Below are positions 1 through 11,506 of a stretch of 64,000 nucleotides of DNA, one piece after another. The DNA is from Neckera pumila (Eukaryota > Streptophyta > Bryopsida > Hypnales > Neckeraceae), in assembly GCA_963969595.1 (NCBI GenBank), contig OZ018412.1:9550501-9614500 (forward strand). Reading direction: 5' to 3'. The notes beneath the pieces are model-generated. The model did no database searches and had not been told where the DNA came from. It saw nothing but the letters and a program-made list of their open reading frames with translations. Position numbers and translations under genes: made by a program. The stretch's first letter is position 1, and the number at the start of each line of letters is the position of its first letter.

Positions 1-923
1 GCTCTAAGTTGCACCTCAAAAAGTAATGCGAAAATCAATGTGGTTATAGGGGAACAGAGAGGCACCGGTGAACACTAAAGCCTGGGATCCAGAGAAATCT
101 GATAAATCTAACAGACTGATGGACGAACTTGAGGGCAAGACGACGTGAGGAGTACCTGGTACAGCAGAGATGGAGTGACCCTTAGCCTGCCAGCCTGAAT
201 CCGCGTCACCAATGCTGCTCACGATTTCGCCTCTACCAGGGGAGGAATTCTGCGCTTCACTGACAAAAGACCATGTTTTTAAACCAGAAACAGTAATCCC
301 AAAAGCCAAATGGGTTCCACTGTAACATAAATCGCAGATGGACACAGGTTTAACTATACCTGTACTAGAGTAAGGTCGCTAGTCTAGTCTCAAACTCTCC
401 TATTATCATCATCACCATTCTTAAAGGCAAATTTCTAATCACTCATAACATACACAATTTCGAGAATCAAAAATTGAATACGATTTCACCAGATTCATCT
501 CAAAGACAATTAATTTGATATCCAACTTGAAAGACAAATCACCCCAGAACATAACGCACTAGAATTTAAAGAATGGCTCTTCAAATGAGACCGGGAAAGA
601 AAATTCAGAACTAGTAAACGAGCTTCCAGGTTTTGAAAAGCCAAGTTCCTCCAGACACACGAATTTAGCTTCTACTATCGCAAAACCCTAAACCCCAGGG
701 AGCAAAGGTAAGAGAAGAGAAAGGGCCTGCTCAAGCACACAGAGAGCGGATGTACCAACCTTGTCGTCGTCGAGCTGCAGTCCGACACAGCGGTGACTCC
801 ATTAAAGCTGGACTTTAGCGCACGCGCCTCCCTCGGGATGATGCGCCCGTGCGAGAGAGATATGCAACAGAGAAAAGCGATCAGGAGAACCACATGGGCA
901 GTGCGTAGCCGTGGAGCGACCAT
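1..923 (-). CDS. 5' part of a gene for a signal-peptide protein, cut by window edge
   Basis: Exon 1 runs from the ATG at 923 to 760. It encodes a basic start (MVAPRLRTAH), a hydrophobic stretch of about 15 residues (VVLLIAFLCCISLSHG) and then a polar segment, a typical secretory signal peptide. The exon ends at an AG|GTTGGT donor in phase 2. The best acceptor is TTTTGTCAG at 260-264, and joining there keeps the frame open (…TTT-SEAQNSSPGRGE…). Exon 2 then encodes a segment containing HVVLPSSSSISLLDLS, which faintly recalls the N-terminal region of plant NHL-repeat secreted proteins. That likeness is weak and I would not name the gene from it. In this frame exon 2 reaches a TGA at 16-18, one base before a GT donor (14-15), so either the donor lies earlier (for example CACCG|GTGCC near 66) or the model is imperfect there. 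The gene continues off the left edge. Confidence 0.5.
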
Positions 924-2871
924 AGCTGGAGATTATGTCAGACCATGGGGATGATTAGGTTTGATACTGACGGTCACGTTAGCTTACAATCACTAAAACT
1001 AACTTAGGTTGTGATGACCGTTTCTTCCCACAAGGGACAGACGCCATCGCCATAACGCGCAAGTGTCATGTCTCTCGAGGGCGGAGACCACCAAATGGGT
1101 GATCGGCATTGAGTAAAAGCCGGGGATTCTGTACTGGCTGCCACGTGGTTGCCAACGAGGATTGCCTTGGTGTCGTAGGGTCGCAGCGGGAGGGCGTGTG
1201 GCAGTCAACAGCGAGAATGCCCATGTGTCAGCACATGGGCATTGATCAGTGTATTTTTTAAGTTTTTCCCTTGCTAGTGCGACTGGCACCCTAGGATGTA
1301 GTCAAGTAAGGAAAAAATGGATAGAACCATCCAAATTAATTTTTCTCATCCAAAATTTATCTATTATAAGGTACTTTAATCCAAATATTGGCTATCACTA
1401 GTATTTTTTTAAGAGTACTCTGGCGATTTCATCCACATTTTTGTCCATTTTTTATAACGTAAGAGTAGCCACACGCCCAAAGCAGGTAGTTTTTGACGAC
1501 AATTCGCCACTAAAAAATTCACTGGCATTGATACTTTCGATTCCGTTCGTAAGGAATTCCGTAAATTTACGCTACAGTATTTTGCATGACTCTTTATTCA
1601 CCTTCAACCACAGTGCAAAAAGGTGGAGCCTAAATTCAATTGAAAGGTTTCGGAAAAGTTCTAGCATAAGCGTACCTGAGCCGAAGCTAATTACAGCACA
1701 GTAGTGAAAGTCTAATCCGAGGTGTAAAGTAATGCTATATCTCTTCATAAGATAAGCCACTCCGTCTCATGGTCCCACAAATGGAAGGTACCTAAGAGAG
1801 GACAGTTGCCTCATATTCGTAAAAAGACACGCGATGGACAGACTTACCCTACACAACATTCCTGCTCCATTTTCTATACGTGCAATCGAAAATGAGTATC
1901 CCATGCGGGAAAGAATATTTGTTTGGTAGAGTCGCACTGAAAATTTTCGGAAGTATCGTTTCAATCAAGAAAATATTTAGTTAGGCGTTTCTGTAAATAC
2001 CTTCATCGATTAAATTTTCTGTTATTCACTGTACCTGCAGTGAACAAGTCCCAATTTAGCAAGACAACATGGATCACGTTGCAAACAAATTCCGATTGAC
2101 ATGAGTGAAATCCATTGGACTACTAAAGATGAGGTATGCAAATCTCTCCTTGCCAACTCGTGTGAATTCTGTTAAATATCAATGGTCAAGAATACAATAG
2201 CAATTTCCTAGACCCAAAACGAAACTTAAATCGTCCCTTGCAACTGCAGTAACCCTTGATGAGCACAACTTTAATATTTACAATTCAATTCTTCGCAGTT
2301 CATTCAATACGGCATTGATGCTGTTCTCCAATTGAACTACGGCTAGACTAGAAGACTCAGTTTTCTGTCTCAGCGACATGAAACCTGATTGAAATTTAAT
2401 AAACCGCCAAGGTTCTGTGTCTCCACAAGCTGCAAACAACAAACCAGCTCTCGTCAGCATTGCAATTCTAGTATCAGCATCCGAGCTGATAATCAACATG
2501 CAATACGAGTTTCCGAACAGTCCCACCTACTGCAAGGATAGAATTATAGAGAGAAATTCACTTGGAACCAACATGATCAAACTTGACAACTCTGCAAATA
2601 AGTACACACAGGATTATAAATCACTCGGTAGCTAGCTTCAGAATGACATACCTGTGTGCTCGTTGCATGGTAGAAACTTCAGTTGTCGACATAAACCCAT
2701 TAAGATACTATTTTTGAAGTTCCACTAATGTCTCACCCGTTCAAGGGTCTCCCCATTGCAACCAGCTCAACAGGCAGACACAATCCCCTCTCCTACTAAT
2801 TAAACAAATATGGACAAGATGCGCAAAAGATGCCTCGCTCCTCAGAAATGATGCTTCCTCGTAGGAGCACT
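924..2871. other. intergenic: upstream of the left-edge gene, downstream of the TPRA1-like gene
   Basis: No gene can be supported here. A GC-richer block at about 1000-1230 lies directly upstream of the left-edge gene's start and probably holds its promoter. Short ORFs on both strands (for example 1441-1704 plus, 2278-2526 minus) show no protein motif and no consistent splice partners. The part next to 2872 should contain the 3' UTR of the TPRA1-like gene. Confidence 0.5.
1216..1243. repeat. perfect 12-bp inverted repeat, 4-nt loop
   Basis: AATGCCCATGTG at 1216-1227 is followed by TCAG and then by its exact reverse complement at 1232-1243. It lies about 300 bp upstream of the ATG of the left-edge gene, within the GC-richer block. 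It could be a dyad protein-binding site or a small hairpin. No function is shown by the sequence. Confidence 0.7.
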
Positions 2872-3786
2872 TCATTCCCAGTCCCCATCGAAGTATCCTG
2901 CATCCTTCATCTCTGAATAGTACGCATCTTCCAATTGCATCTCTTCCTCTCTCAAGAAATCCGCAAGGAAAGTCGTATACAAGAGAGGCGGGTACAAGGC
3001 GTAATATGCGAAGCCCGCGAACCCGTAGACGCAGTGTCCAAAGCTGGCCCCAAATCCGAGGAGAAAACTCCCGAAGCCTTCGAGTGCATTCAAGGCGAAC
3101 AAGATCATAACGTAGTTATAGAAGGCCGGCCGTGCAGGAAGCCGATCTCTCCATTTGGTGTAAGGAAGAGTCAAGATCACAGCATACACTCCGGCAAAGA
3201 AAACATTCTGCAACAACCAGAACCCCCACTTGTTCCAGTCTCCCGCATCATCCTGCGTCGTGAAAAGCGGGACTCCGAAGCCGAAAATGTACACAGCTTT
3301 CACCAACGCATCCCCCGTTGCGAAAATCCCTGAAAATAAGAGCGTGCGTAGAAGCGCATCCCACCCACTGATGAGGTAACCCTGAGAAAGGAAAACAACC
3401 ACGCTCACTTCGAGAAGGACCAGACCGAACCTGGTCACGAGGGACATGATATTCCACGCCGTTTCCTTGTCGTGATTCCGCGCTTGTTGCATCTCCAGAA
3501 GACACCAGCAGAGGTTGAGCACGCAGATGACCCAAAGGAAAGAGTAGTAGGTTCCCATGATATGAGACCGGCTCTGTAAAAGCTTCCTGACGCTCGACCG
3601 TAGGCGCGTGAGAAGAAACAGAAGAAATAACAATGCCGGAAGTGCCAGCACCACGTTGTAGAACAATTCCCCAAATCCATTTGAAGCTGGAGGGCTTATC
3701 ATTCGCAAACACACCGGAGGGTTCCGTGGAGGCTTGACATCAGGGCCAGGAAAAACCGGCGGCACAGCAGACGGCTCGCTCGCCAT
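2872..3786 (-). CDS. seven-transmembrane protein, TPRA1/CAND2 family
   Basis: An intronless ORF of 304 residues. I start it at the ATG at 3786 (MASEPSAVPPVF); the frame stays open 14 codons upstream but has no better start. About seven hydrophobic segments follow: residues 42-60 (VVLALPALLFLLFLL), then around 75-95, 110-135, 140-165, 185-205, 220-245 and 250-275. The C-terminal tail is acidic (EEEMQLEDAYYSEMKDAG, ending FDGDWE). This length, the IFGFGVPLF and ARPAFYNYV segments and the AYYSEMKDAG tail are typical of plant relatives of transmembrane protein adipocyte-associated 1. The Arabidopsis member CAND2 has been proposed as a GPCR-like receptor and as a phytomelatonin receptor; the function is still debated. 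The protein is expected in the plasma membrane or endomembranes. No frame damage is visible. The family call is firm; ligand and coupling cannot be read from sequence. Confidence 0.9.
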   Translation of the reverse strand: MASEPSAVPPVFPGPDVKPPRNPPVCLRMISPPASNGFGELFYNVVLALPALLFLLFLLTRLRSSVRKLLQSRSHIMGTYYSFLWVICVLNLCWCLLEMQQARNHDKETAWNIMSLVTRFGLVLLEVSVVVFLSQGYLISGWDALLRTLLFSGIFATGDALVKAVYIFGFGVPLFTTQDDAGDWNKWGFWLLQNVFFAGVYAVILTLPYTKWRDRLPARPAFYNYVMILFALNALEGFGSFLLGFGASFGHCVYGFAGFAYYALYPPLLYTTFLADFLREEEMQLEDAYYSEMKDAGYFDGDWE

Positions 3787-4722
3787 GGCTCCCAGTACTC
3801 CGAACCAAACACCTCGACTCCTCAGCAACCGAATTCCAAATCAATCGATCCAATTCCAAATGGCGTCACTACAAAACGTCGTTTACTGCTTCACTTTGAT
3901 CAATACACCTGTTTTCATCCGAACTTCGTCATCTCTCGCAATTCGGCAACAAATCATATCCTGATATCCAAAACGAATCACTGGTAACAAATTTCAATCG
4001 AAACGAACGCAAAAACACCTTCAATTCCAAACCCTAACTCATCAATCGGAAAAAAATCGTATTTTAACAGAAAACATCGTGAAAACTTCATCTCCACGCA
4101 ATCAAATACCCGCAAATGGCTCATAAGAAAGAAAGAATTGTGCGTCGATTGACATAGACGAGCAATCGCAGTTGGAGAAACTCAACATTTCCCGATTGCA
4201 ACACTCACTAACTCACTAACTCATTGATTTCCCACATGCCTAACCTTGGCTGCACTTAATCGTAACCCTTCCGTGACAAGAAAAGTGCACAAATTGAAGA
4301 AACCACAGTTAAGAAAAGCTGGAGGAAACGGCGATGCCAAATCAAAACCCTAGCCAGACAAAGTGCCTTTTGAGTGGAGGCAGACATTTCGCACCTTACT
4401 TGAACGATGCCAACAGGCTTGTGCACATGAGTCCGTTTGACCCAAACGGACTCTCGAAGATCCGCCCCCGCGACTGCTGCTGCGTTTGCTCTGAACCGAT
4501 TGCGGCGAGAAACAGGAGCGACGGCAAAACAAGCCTCCGTCGTTTTCACTCGTCCTTTTGCAGCTTTCTTTCTTCCTCCCAGGTTCACTTTGAAAATGGA
4601 AATAACAGGGCGATGCTCACGGCTCTCACAAACATACGGAAGGGTCTCTTTGGCTCTTTTAGTTGAAAGCAAGCAGTGTCTGACGGTGCAGGAAGCTTAC
4701 TATGGTAACAACGCATTTAAGA
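3787..4722. other. upstream region of the TPRA1-like gene
   Basis: This is promoter and 5' UTR territory of the minus-strand gene, moderately GC-rich at 4260-4680. ORFs of 110-138 residues on both strands overlap each other at 4256-4796. They have no hydrophobic pattern, domain motif or splice logic, so I do not call them genes. A minus-strand leader exon in this block is possible but unproven. Confidence 0.4.
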
Positions 4723-6330
4723 TTTTTTTTTTTTTTTTTCTTACAAATGGAAAGTACCATTGCATTAAAAGAAACCAGAGAACAACAGCCAGATAAGAGC
4801 AAAAAAGAAAAAGGAAAAAGGAAAACACAAAGAGAGAAACAAGAACCAAAAGAACTACACTAAAATTGGAAAATAAGGTTGGTAACACTAATTGTCCCAT
4901 CTAACACTAATCGTGATTTGCAAGGTTAGTGTTAGAACATTATTTACCCATTCTAACACTATTTTAGCTCTATAGTAAAATTTGGTCATTTCAAGGACCA
5001 ACACTAATTATTGAAATGTAAAAATGTTGAAATGCTAAAAGAAATAATGAAATGCGAACTACATTTCAACATTTCAACATTTCAAAAAAACAAGGAACAA
5101 CACTAATTATCACACAATACTATTTACCAATTTTAGTGTAGTGAAAGAACAAATGGTAGGACCCTTCTTACTTCAAACAATGGTGGATCCACTAACATAG
5201 GAGATTGGAGCCATATACTATCAAATGATATCGTATTGTTGGGGATGTTGTCAGGAAGTAATGTGAGCTTTAAGTTGCACTGCCTGAGTCCAAAAGGACA
5301 TTCTATAATTTATCTTATAGGAGAGTTGGGGGCCAAGTGCTCTTCTAGAAAACGGTGTTGTTGCAAGCGATCCAAATAAGCTATAGGGAGGAGCCTCTAA
5401 GTAATGACCAAATGGTATGGGAGCTGGTAAATTGGCTGGAATAGTAGACCCAAAGATACATGGAATGGCATCAAACCTGATGTGAGGCCCCATGGTAGGT
5501 TGAGATCCTGAAATGTAGTGGATTATCAATTGAGCATAGTTTCATACCTCTTGGGCTTGCATGCAAATGAAGAACTGGTGCAATCATGTTTTCCTAAGAC
5601 CTAATATGCAATAGTTGCAATTGGTGTCGATATTGAGGGCAGTACAAGCTGTCCACAAGTAAACGGCGATGGATTTGTGCCAAATGGACCACATGAAAGT
5701 TGCGTCCTTATGAAAATAAGCCTTGTGCCGTACATCCTTCCAATTGGAAGTGAAGGTGGATAGAAGATGTCCAGCCCATTTTGACATGATCGTGATCTTA
5801 GGCTGGGCATTTTGGGTGATAAGAGAATGACCTACAGATGTTGAGTATTCCATTAGTGATAGACCATTGTTTCATTGCCAATACCCTGAGTCAAAGACTA
5901 GTCCTTATGTGATACCATGAAATACAAAATAGGGGGCTCGGTTACGACTCTTGTGGATTTGCACCCTTCTAATCCTTCTTGTGAACTCATAGTATTCTTT
6001 TACATCATTGTTAGGCGAGACAAATGAAAGTATCCTAGAGTTGTGACCCATGGTTGCTCTTTTGGTTCCCCGAGGTAGAAAGAATGTACGAACTTCAAAG
6101 GGATGGAGATTGAAGTTCAGATCACTAATCTACCAAGTTATAATTGAGGTTGGATTGCAAAGTTGAAAAAACATCCCCACCCATTCTCCTTCTTGGACTT
6201 GATCAAAGAAAGAGGTGAGGAGTATAATCCATTGGGATGGAATTCTTGATTGTAAATAAAACCAGTGATGGCGTTCAAGATTGGTAAGTGAAAATGTAGA
6301 TGATAGGTCTTCATATGATCTAAACTCATG
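4723..6330 (-). pseudogene. decayed 5'-truncated LINE retrotransposon, zf-RVT end and poly(A) tail
   Basis: Read on the minus strand, fragments at 6329-6138, about 6137-5900 and 5853-5584 form a broken ORF. The last fragment contains FMWSIWHKSIAV-LW-A followed by NIDTNCNYC, the pattern of the reverse-transcriptase zinc-binding domain (zf-RVT) at the C-terminal end of plant LINE ORF2, where a W-R/K-x-LW core precedes a CxxC. In-frame stops and a frame change interrupt it. A further fragment at 5529-5251 would be the region after zf-RVT. Downstream, the minus strand ends in a pure A tract (T17 on plus, 4723-4739), as expected for a LINE 3' end. MITE M1 (4855-5141) interrupts the 3' UTR. The zf-RVT call is from pattern only and moderately secure. 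Confidence 0.5.
4855..5141. mobile_element. MITE M1, 287 bp, nested in the LINE relic
   Basis: The ends are inverted copies of CTACACTAAAATTGG(A/T)AAATA: left 4855-4875, right 5121-5141. The interior is AT-rich and non-coding, with repeated AACACTAAT and CATTTCAA words that can fold back. It sits in the presumed 3' UTR of the minus-strand LINE, so it inserted after the LINE did. The target duplication is not clear. Confidence 0.75.
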
Positions 6331-8632
6331 GTAGTTAGAGTCCCATAAGTCGCCTATGGGTCCTTAGCCCTTGCTAGGCAAGTTCCCTTGCTTTAGCAAT
6401 AGAGAAGTTAAAGTTAGCCCCAATGAAGCTTATGGACCACTACAAGCTAGTTGTGAGGACCTCATCAGAGTTGGAGGGTGGTATGAGCTTAACATTCTTC
6501 ACTAGGCGTCGCCAAGCGGAGGTAATGCGGTTCCACACCTTTGAGCCTCTTGAGACTGATGGTCTATGTATCATAAGCCATTACCTTTTCTTTCAAAAAA
6601 ACCCTATTAAACCCTATTAAAGTAGTATTTAGAGACATGTACTTGAAAACGTTCTTCAAAAAGTAAAAATTTAAGCAACAAGAGTCCTTTAATATTCTAA
6701 AAGCAAGTGAGTGAACTTCCCTAAAATTGCATTATGGAATGGGTAGAGGGTCTAAAATGGCTTGTTTACTCTAGTAATAGTATATAATGTTACCTATATT
6801 AACTAATTTTAGAATGCTATTAGTTATATCTTTTATGTATATTTTTATTAATTGTATTTATAGAGAACCCATTCTTTAGCATTTTAAAACTAGGGCTCTA
6901 TTGCTCTCCATGCTACCAATGACACATGACTAAAAGGTTTCTAAGACCTATTTTGGAAAGTCTTACCAACAAATATTGAAGCTCTTAAAGAATTAGATTT
7001 CTATTAATAATCATGTTTTCACTAATATTTTATAGCTATTCAATTGTAATTCTACTTTAAATATAGGATTTTTGGAAGTATTGACTAGCAATTTGGAAAA
7101 TGATTTTGCACTCATAAGAGGGGTGAATTTTAATTTTAGAATGCCAAAAAAAGGTATACCATAATGTTTGACATTATAATATAAACCTAAAGAGATTTTT
7201 AATTCTTTTGAGCATCAATTGTATTTGATATGAAATGGTTCACTTTTATTTTCAAATTTTCAATTTTTTTCTAAAATAAGGTGAAATCTTTACAACTAAT
7301 AGAAGACATATAATCACATCTCCAAAATAATACAAAAAATTCCATTTATAAATACTTGCAAAGTTAATCATAGGCTCGACATTTGAGGGTTAAAAGTCTC
7401 TAGACTTTAGTTGGTATGGAAATATTGGCAGTTGTGATACATTATGTTGGACTTTAGACGTGTATGTTGACCAATAGCCGGTGTTGAACTCTATATTTGT
7501 CAATAACTCAAAGATTTGAACTCCAAAGATGCAAAGTGAACCCTTTCAACTCTCATTTTTTTCAAACTCAAAATTCAATCCAAATTTTTATGGCCTTTGT
7601 TTTGGAAATGAATTGAACCATAAATGCTTCTATTGGTTCCCGCAAATTACTTTCAAATCCTTCAATTGAAAAGATGTTGAATTTTCTATAGATCCCGCTC
7701 TTATGGTTGCAAAATGTGCCCATCCAACTCTTAATTTTTTATTTTAAAATTCCAAATTTGTCTTAGCTTCATTCCACCATTTTATCAATCATGGCTTCAT
7801 TTCATTTTAGTCATTGTGCCTCAAAGGCCCCAATAATTGTAAAGCAAGCCCTATACATGTCAATACATATATCCCAAAGGTTATTCAAAAATTAGATTCA
7901 ACCTATTCCAAAATACCTACACATGGGATTTAACTAAATTGCATTGCAATTTGGCACTTGAAAAAGACAAAAGAACCCTTAGAATTGGATTTAGAATGTT
8001 ATATTGATTTAGAAGTCATTTAAAACTTTTCATTTTCTAAATCTAATTTCATACATGAAGAATACATTCTTGACCATTTTGCTATTTTTTAGACTTGTTG
8101 AGGATGAAATAATAATCCAAATTGTATGTCATATATCTTAAGATGTGATTCAATATGAAAACAACTCAATTTAAACACCTTCTTTACTCAATAACTATGT
8201 TGCTTGACTATAATGCTTCTTTGCAATGAAAAAAGCTTTCATTTATATCTTGAAAAAACAAAAAACGTGAAGGCGGGTGGCCAGGTGCAAAAATTCGGAA
8301 TATCAAATTGGTTTAGAATTTTTCCTTGATAAATCTATATTGCTATTGTTCATATTTAAAGCCATTGCAATCATATAGGTGGAAGAGTTTTTCTTAGAAA
8401 GATTATAGAAACATTTAGTACTTTTCAAGTTCTTAGACAATGTGGAGGTAGTGGTTGAAGGGCACAACCAAAATGTATGTAAATACCTCTATTGCAAGAT
8501 TGAAAAAAATAATAACCACTTCAAAAATTGTTCTCAACTCAGCAAATCATGCAAAATTGTCAAGTGAACAACCAATTTCAATTATTTTTTTAAAGTGGCT
8601 ATTCTTTTTATTTACCTTGCAATGGAAGTATT
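6331..8632. other. AT-rich spacer without a recognisable gene
   Basis: Dense stops in all frames and many A/T tracts. The left edge may still contain LINE-derived sequence; the ORF at 6423-6620 has no motif. I see no inverted termini or long tandem repeat here. Confidence 0.5.
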
Positions 8633-9300
8633 TTAATTCCTAAAGGACCAAGAGCATTTACTGTCAAAAAGCACTCAAAACTGCCATGTCTATTGTGTTG
8701 AGTAAAAATAATTGAATTTTTTTTTGCACATTTAACCATAGGGTCTTACACCTAACTAGTATGAAAGTGAGTAGAAAAAATTTCAGAAATCTTGATTGCT
8801 TAGTTGCATGATATTTGCATTTAAAATGAAAAAAACAAGTTTTTCAACATATTGCGGGACTAGATTATTTGACTTTGAACCTTTTGAACTTTCATTTTTT
8901 GCACTACAAAGTTTTGAGCTTTAAATCTTTATGGCAAACCATTGAATTGAGAGTCTAGAAAAAAAATTCAAAAGAACTTACTTTTTATTCTTTAAAAAAT
9001 TATTAAGTAGAAGTAGGTACAAGATAGAAGGAAAATCTAAATTATTCATATCTTGAAGATGGAGTTAAAATACACTAATCCCAATGGTAAGATTGCTCTG
9101 GCAAAAACTAAACCATGTGGAACTTTTTTTGTTTTTAAATTGTAAAAATGCATTCAGCAATGAATCCTACAAGTTATTTTTCAAAAAGATGCTTTAATTG
9201 CCCAAAAAACAAGATTGTCCATAACTTTCTAATACCAAATCCAAATGGAATGAATCAAAGCTTTCTATATAGACAAAAATATAATCTATGAGAATTTTAT
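8633..9300 (+). mobile_element. family A element, copy A1, 3'-truncated
   Basis: Begins TTAATTCCTAAAGGACCAAG at 8633, a mutated form of the family terminus, then follows the family interior in order: the block reading TCTTACACCTAACTAGTATG, the TTTGAGCTTTAAATC block, the AAGTAGAAGTAGGTACAAG block and the TTGTCCATAACTTTC block. It stops at 9300, where copy A2 begins, and lacks the last 300 bp or so. No ORF of note. Confidence 0.75.
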
Positions 9301-10464
9301 TTTAGTCCCTAAAGTCCCAAGGCCATTTTTCTATCAAAAACAACTCAAAACTACCAATCTTGTTGCATTCATCCAAGATAAAAGAAAAGCTTTAAAAAAA
9401 AATCTAAACATAGGATCTTGTACTTAACTTATCTCAAAGCATGTGGTAAAAATTTCATAAAGTTTGATCGCACAGATTAGAATATATTAGCATTCAAAGT
9501 TGGAAAAAATTATTTTTTTGAACACTGGCTTGCAATTTCAGATGACTTTGACCCCCATTTGTAAACAAAATTTGCAATTTAGACTTTGAATATAGACTTT
9601 GAATTTAATTTTTCTTGTGTTGAAGAATTGAGTTGAAAACCTAGGATTAAAATTTCAAAACTAATACACTTGATTTTCATTCTTTAAGAAATTGTTAAAT
9701 AGAAGTAGGTCCCACATTGAAAGAAAAACTAAATTGTTAATAATTCTAAGATGGGATTAAAATAGTATAATCCCAATGGCAAGATTATTTTAGCAAGCAA
9801 ACTTAGTCTTGTCAAATAATTTTTTTTTAAATTGTAAAAGTTGCATTCAGAAATGAATCCTATAAGTTACTTTTTCAAATAGATGCTCTAATTGTCTCCA
9901 AAATAAGATTGTTCATAACTTTCACATAACAAATCCAAATGGAATTAATCAAAGCTTCCCATATAGATAAAATTACAATATATGAGAAATAAATTTTAAA
10001 TTTTTTTGTGTGAGGAGATTTATGTCCACCGCATAAAAAAAAAGGACCTTTTGTGCTATAACTTTTGCTCCCGGGCACCAATTGAAATAAAAATTATATT
10101 TCTAGAAAACTAATATATTTTTCTATCTTTACAAAAAGTTTCAAAAAGTCATCATGAAAATCAAGGTTGTAAGAGCCTACCCAAAATCCATTTTGTCTTT
10201 CGAGGAGACAATGGGACTTCAGGGGTTAAAGAAAATTTTTATTTTTCAAAAAAAATTTTGTGGCCTCCTCTCCCTTATTTTGAGCTTATATGGGCATAAT
10301 TTTTGTTTTTGGACACCGATTGAAAAACAATTATATTCCCACAAAGCTAATCAGTTTTCCTATCTTCAAAAAAGTTTCAAAAATTAAATTAAAAATTGAG
10401 ACCGAAGGTACTTATCCAAAATTCCATTTATTATCCAAAAGAACAGTGGTCCTTTAGGAATTAA
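9301..10464 (+). mobile_element. family A element, copy A2
   Basis: Directly follows A1 head to tail. It begins with a mutated terminus (TTTAGTCCCTAAAG) and carries every interior block of the family, ending in GGTCCTTTAGGAATTAA at about 10464. It ends just upstream of the SERINC leader, so this pair of elements forms the distal promoter flank of that gene. The ORFs at 9875-10081 and 10154-10387 are chance frames shared with other copies. Confidence 0.8.
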
Positions 10465-11506
10465 TTAAAGTATTTGGTCATCTTATGTCCAAATTAAAAT
10501 ACTTTTTTGTCTATTCTATGTAATTTTTTAAAGTGCATTTCCAATAACAATCCTCTCAAGTTGTAATTCCAAATGCATCTAAGATTCTTTTTGAGGGGCG
10601 AGGTGGAGATTCTCTCACACGGTTTCAGGTTGGTTCGCTGCTCTTGAACGAGAATTTCAATCTTCGTTCGTTCGTCACTTACGCGGGGCTTTCTCTCTTC
10701 ATTCGTTCGTTCGTCACTAACGCGGCGCTTTCGTTCGTTCGTTCGTTCGTGCCTCCCTGTCGGAGTCTCATTTCTTCCCCAAACCCCCGTCTCGGCTTCT
10801 CCGTTTGGTTTTGTGTGCACACTGCGGGATTGACGCCCTTCCAATTGACGCCAGCGCGAGCTTCTGATCGGCGTAACTTATTATTGTCATCGTTATTTGG
10901 CCCTGCATCGCGCAACCCTTGGTGTTTTTTAAGTAAGTAAGGTGCGAAATTGCGGCCTCGCGCTCTAAGACAATTGTCGGAAGGGTTACGATTATTTTCA
11001 GCAGGTTAGGTTGTGGGAAATCAAATGAATTAGCAGCTAAATCACTTGATTTCGTGGATTTTGTCTTAGAGTTGACGCATTTGAAGAAGCTGTTTTGGGA
11101 TGAGAGGGCTGCTATCTTGGTAACTGGCTGATTTGGTGAAGGATGATAGTGATGTTAGGGTAGTGTATCTGTAGGTTTTTCCTCAAACCAAACTTGTGAC
11201 GACTTGTTGCGTTTTGACGCTTTTTGAGGTTCATTCAACGAACTTCTTAATCAGCTTAATACTCAGTGACTAAATTTCCTTGTGAATTAATTGATTTTTC
11301 GGGGATTTTGAATTTAACGGGATAAATTAGATCTCTCTTGGTTAGCAAATGGTGAGTTGGTGACAAGCGTTGCGTATGTGGGAGGATTCTCCTACTTTAT
11401 GTATGGAAATTAGAAGTACTGCAGCAGTGTGAATTTCGAAATTAGGGTTTTCTCCTCACTTGGGATTGTTCTTCTGTGTCAGGGAGGTTGGTTAAGACTG
11501 AGTAGG
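10465..11506 (+). promoter_or_regulatory. SERINC promoter and 5' leader, probably with a leader intron
   Basis: GC content rises at about 10580, marking promoter or leader sequence. A likely leader exon ends in the GTAAGTAAG motifs at about 10933-10940, and the best acceptor is TTCTGTGTCAG at 11471-11481, just before the ATG at 11507. Leader introns are common in plants; this one is inferred from splice motifs only. The short ORFs at 10644-10940 overlap on both strands and are not called. Confidence 0.45.
10664..10750 (+). repeat. CGTT tandem repeat and a duplicated unit in the SERINC leader
   Basis: The unit CGTTCGTTCGTCACTTACGC, plus a GGGCTTT tail, recurs about 39 bp later with small changes and is followed by five more CGTT units (10732-10750). 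It lies in the presumed promoter or first leader exon, so its length could vary between individuals and affect expression. That effect is inference. Confidence 0.75.

Noticed and set aside
2935..3712. ORFs of 132 and 154 codons on both strands
   Set aside because: Shadows of the TPRA1-like gene, which has the transmembrane pattern and the conserved tail.
4256..4796. Overlapping ORFs of 110-138 codons on both strands
   Set aside because: They overlap in several frames and have no domain, signal or splice support; more likely promoter or leader DNA.
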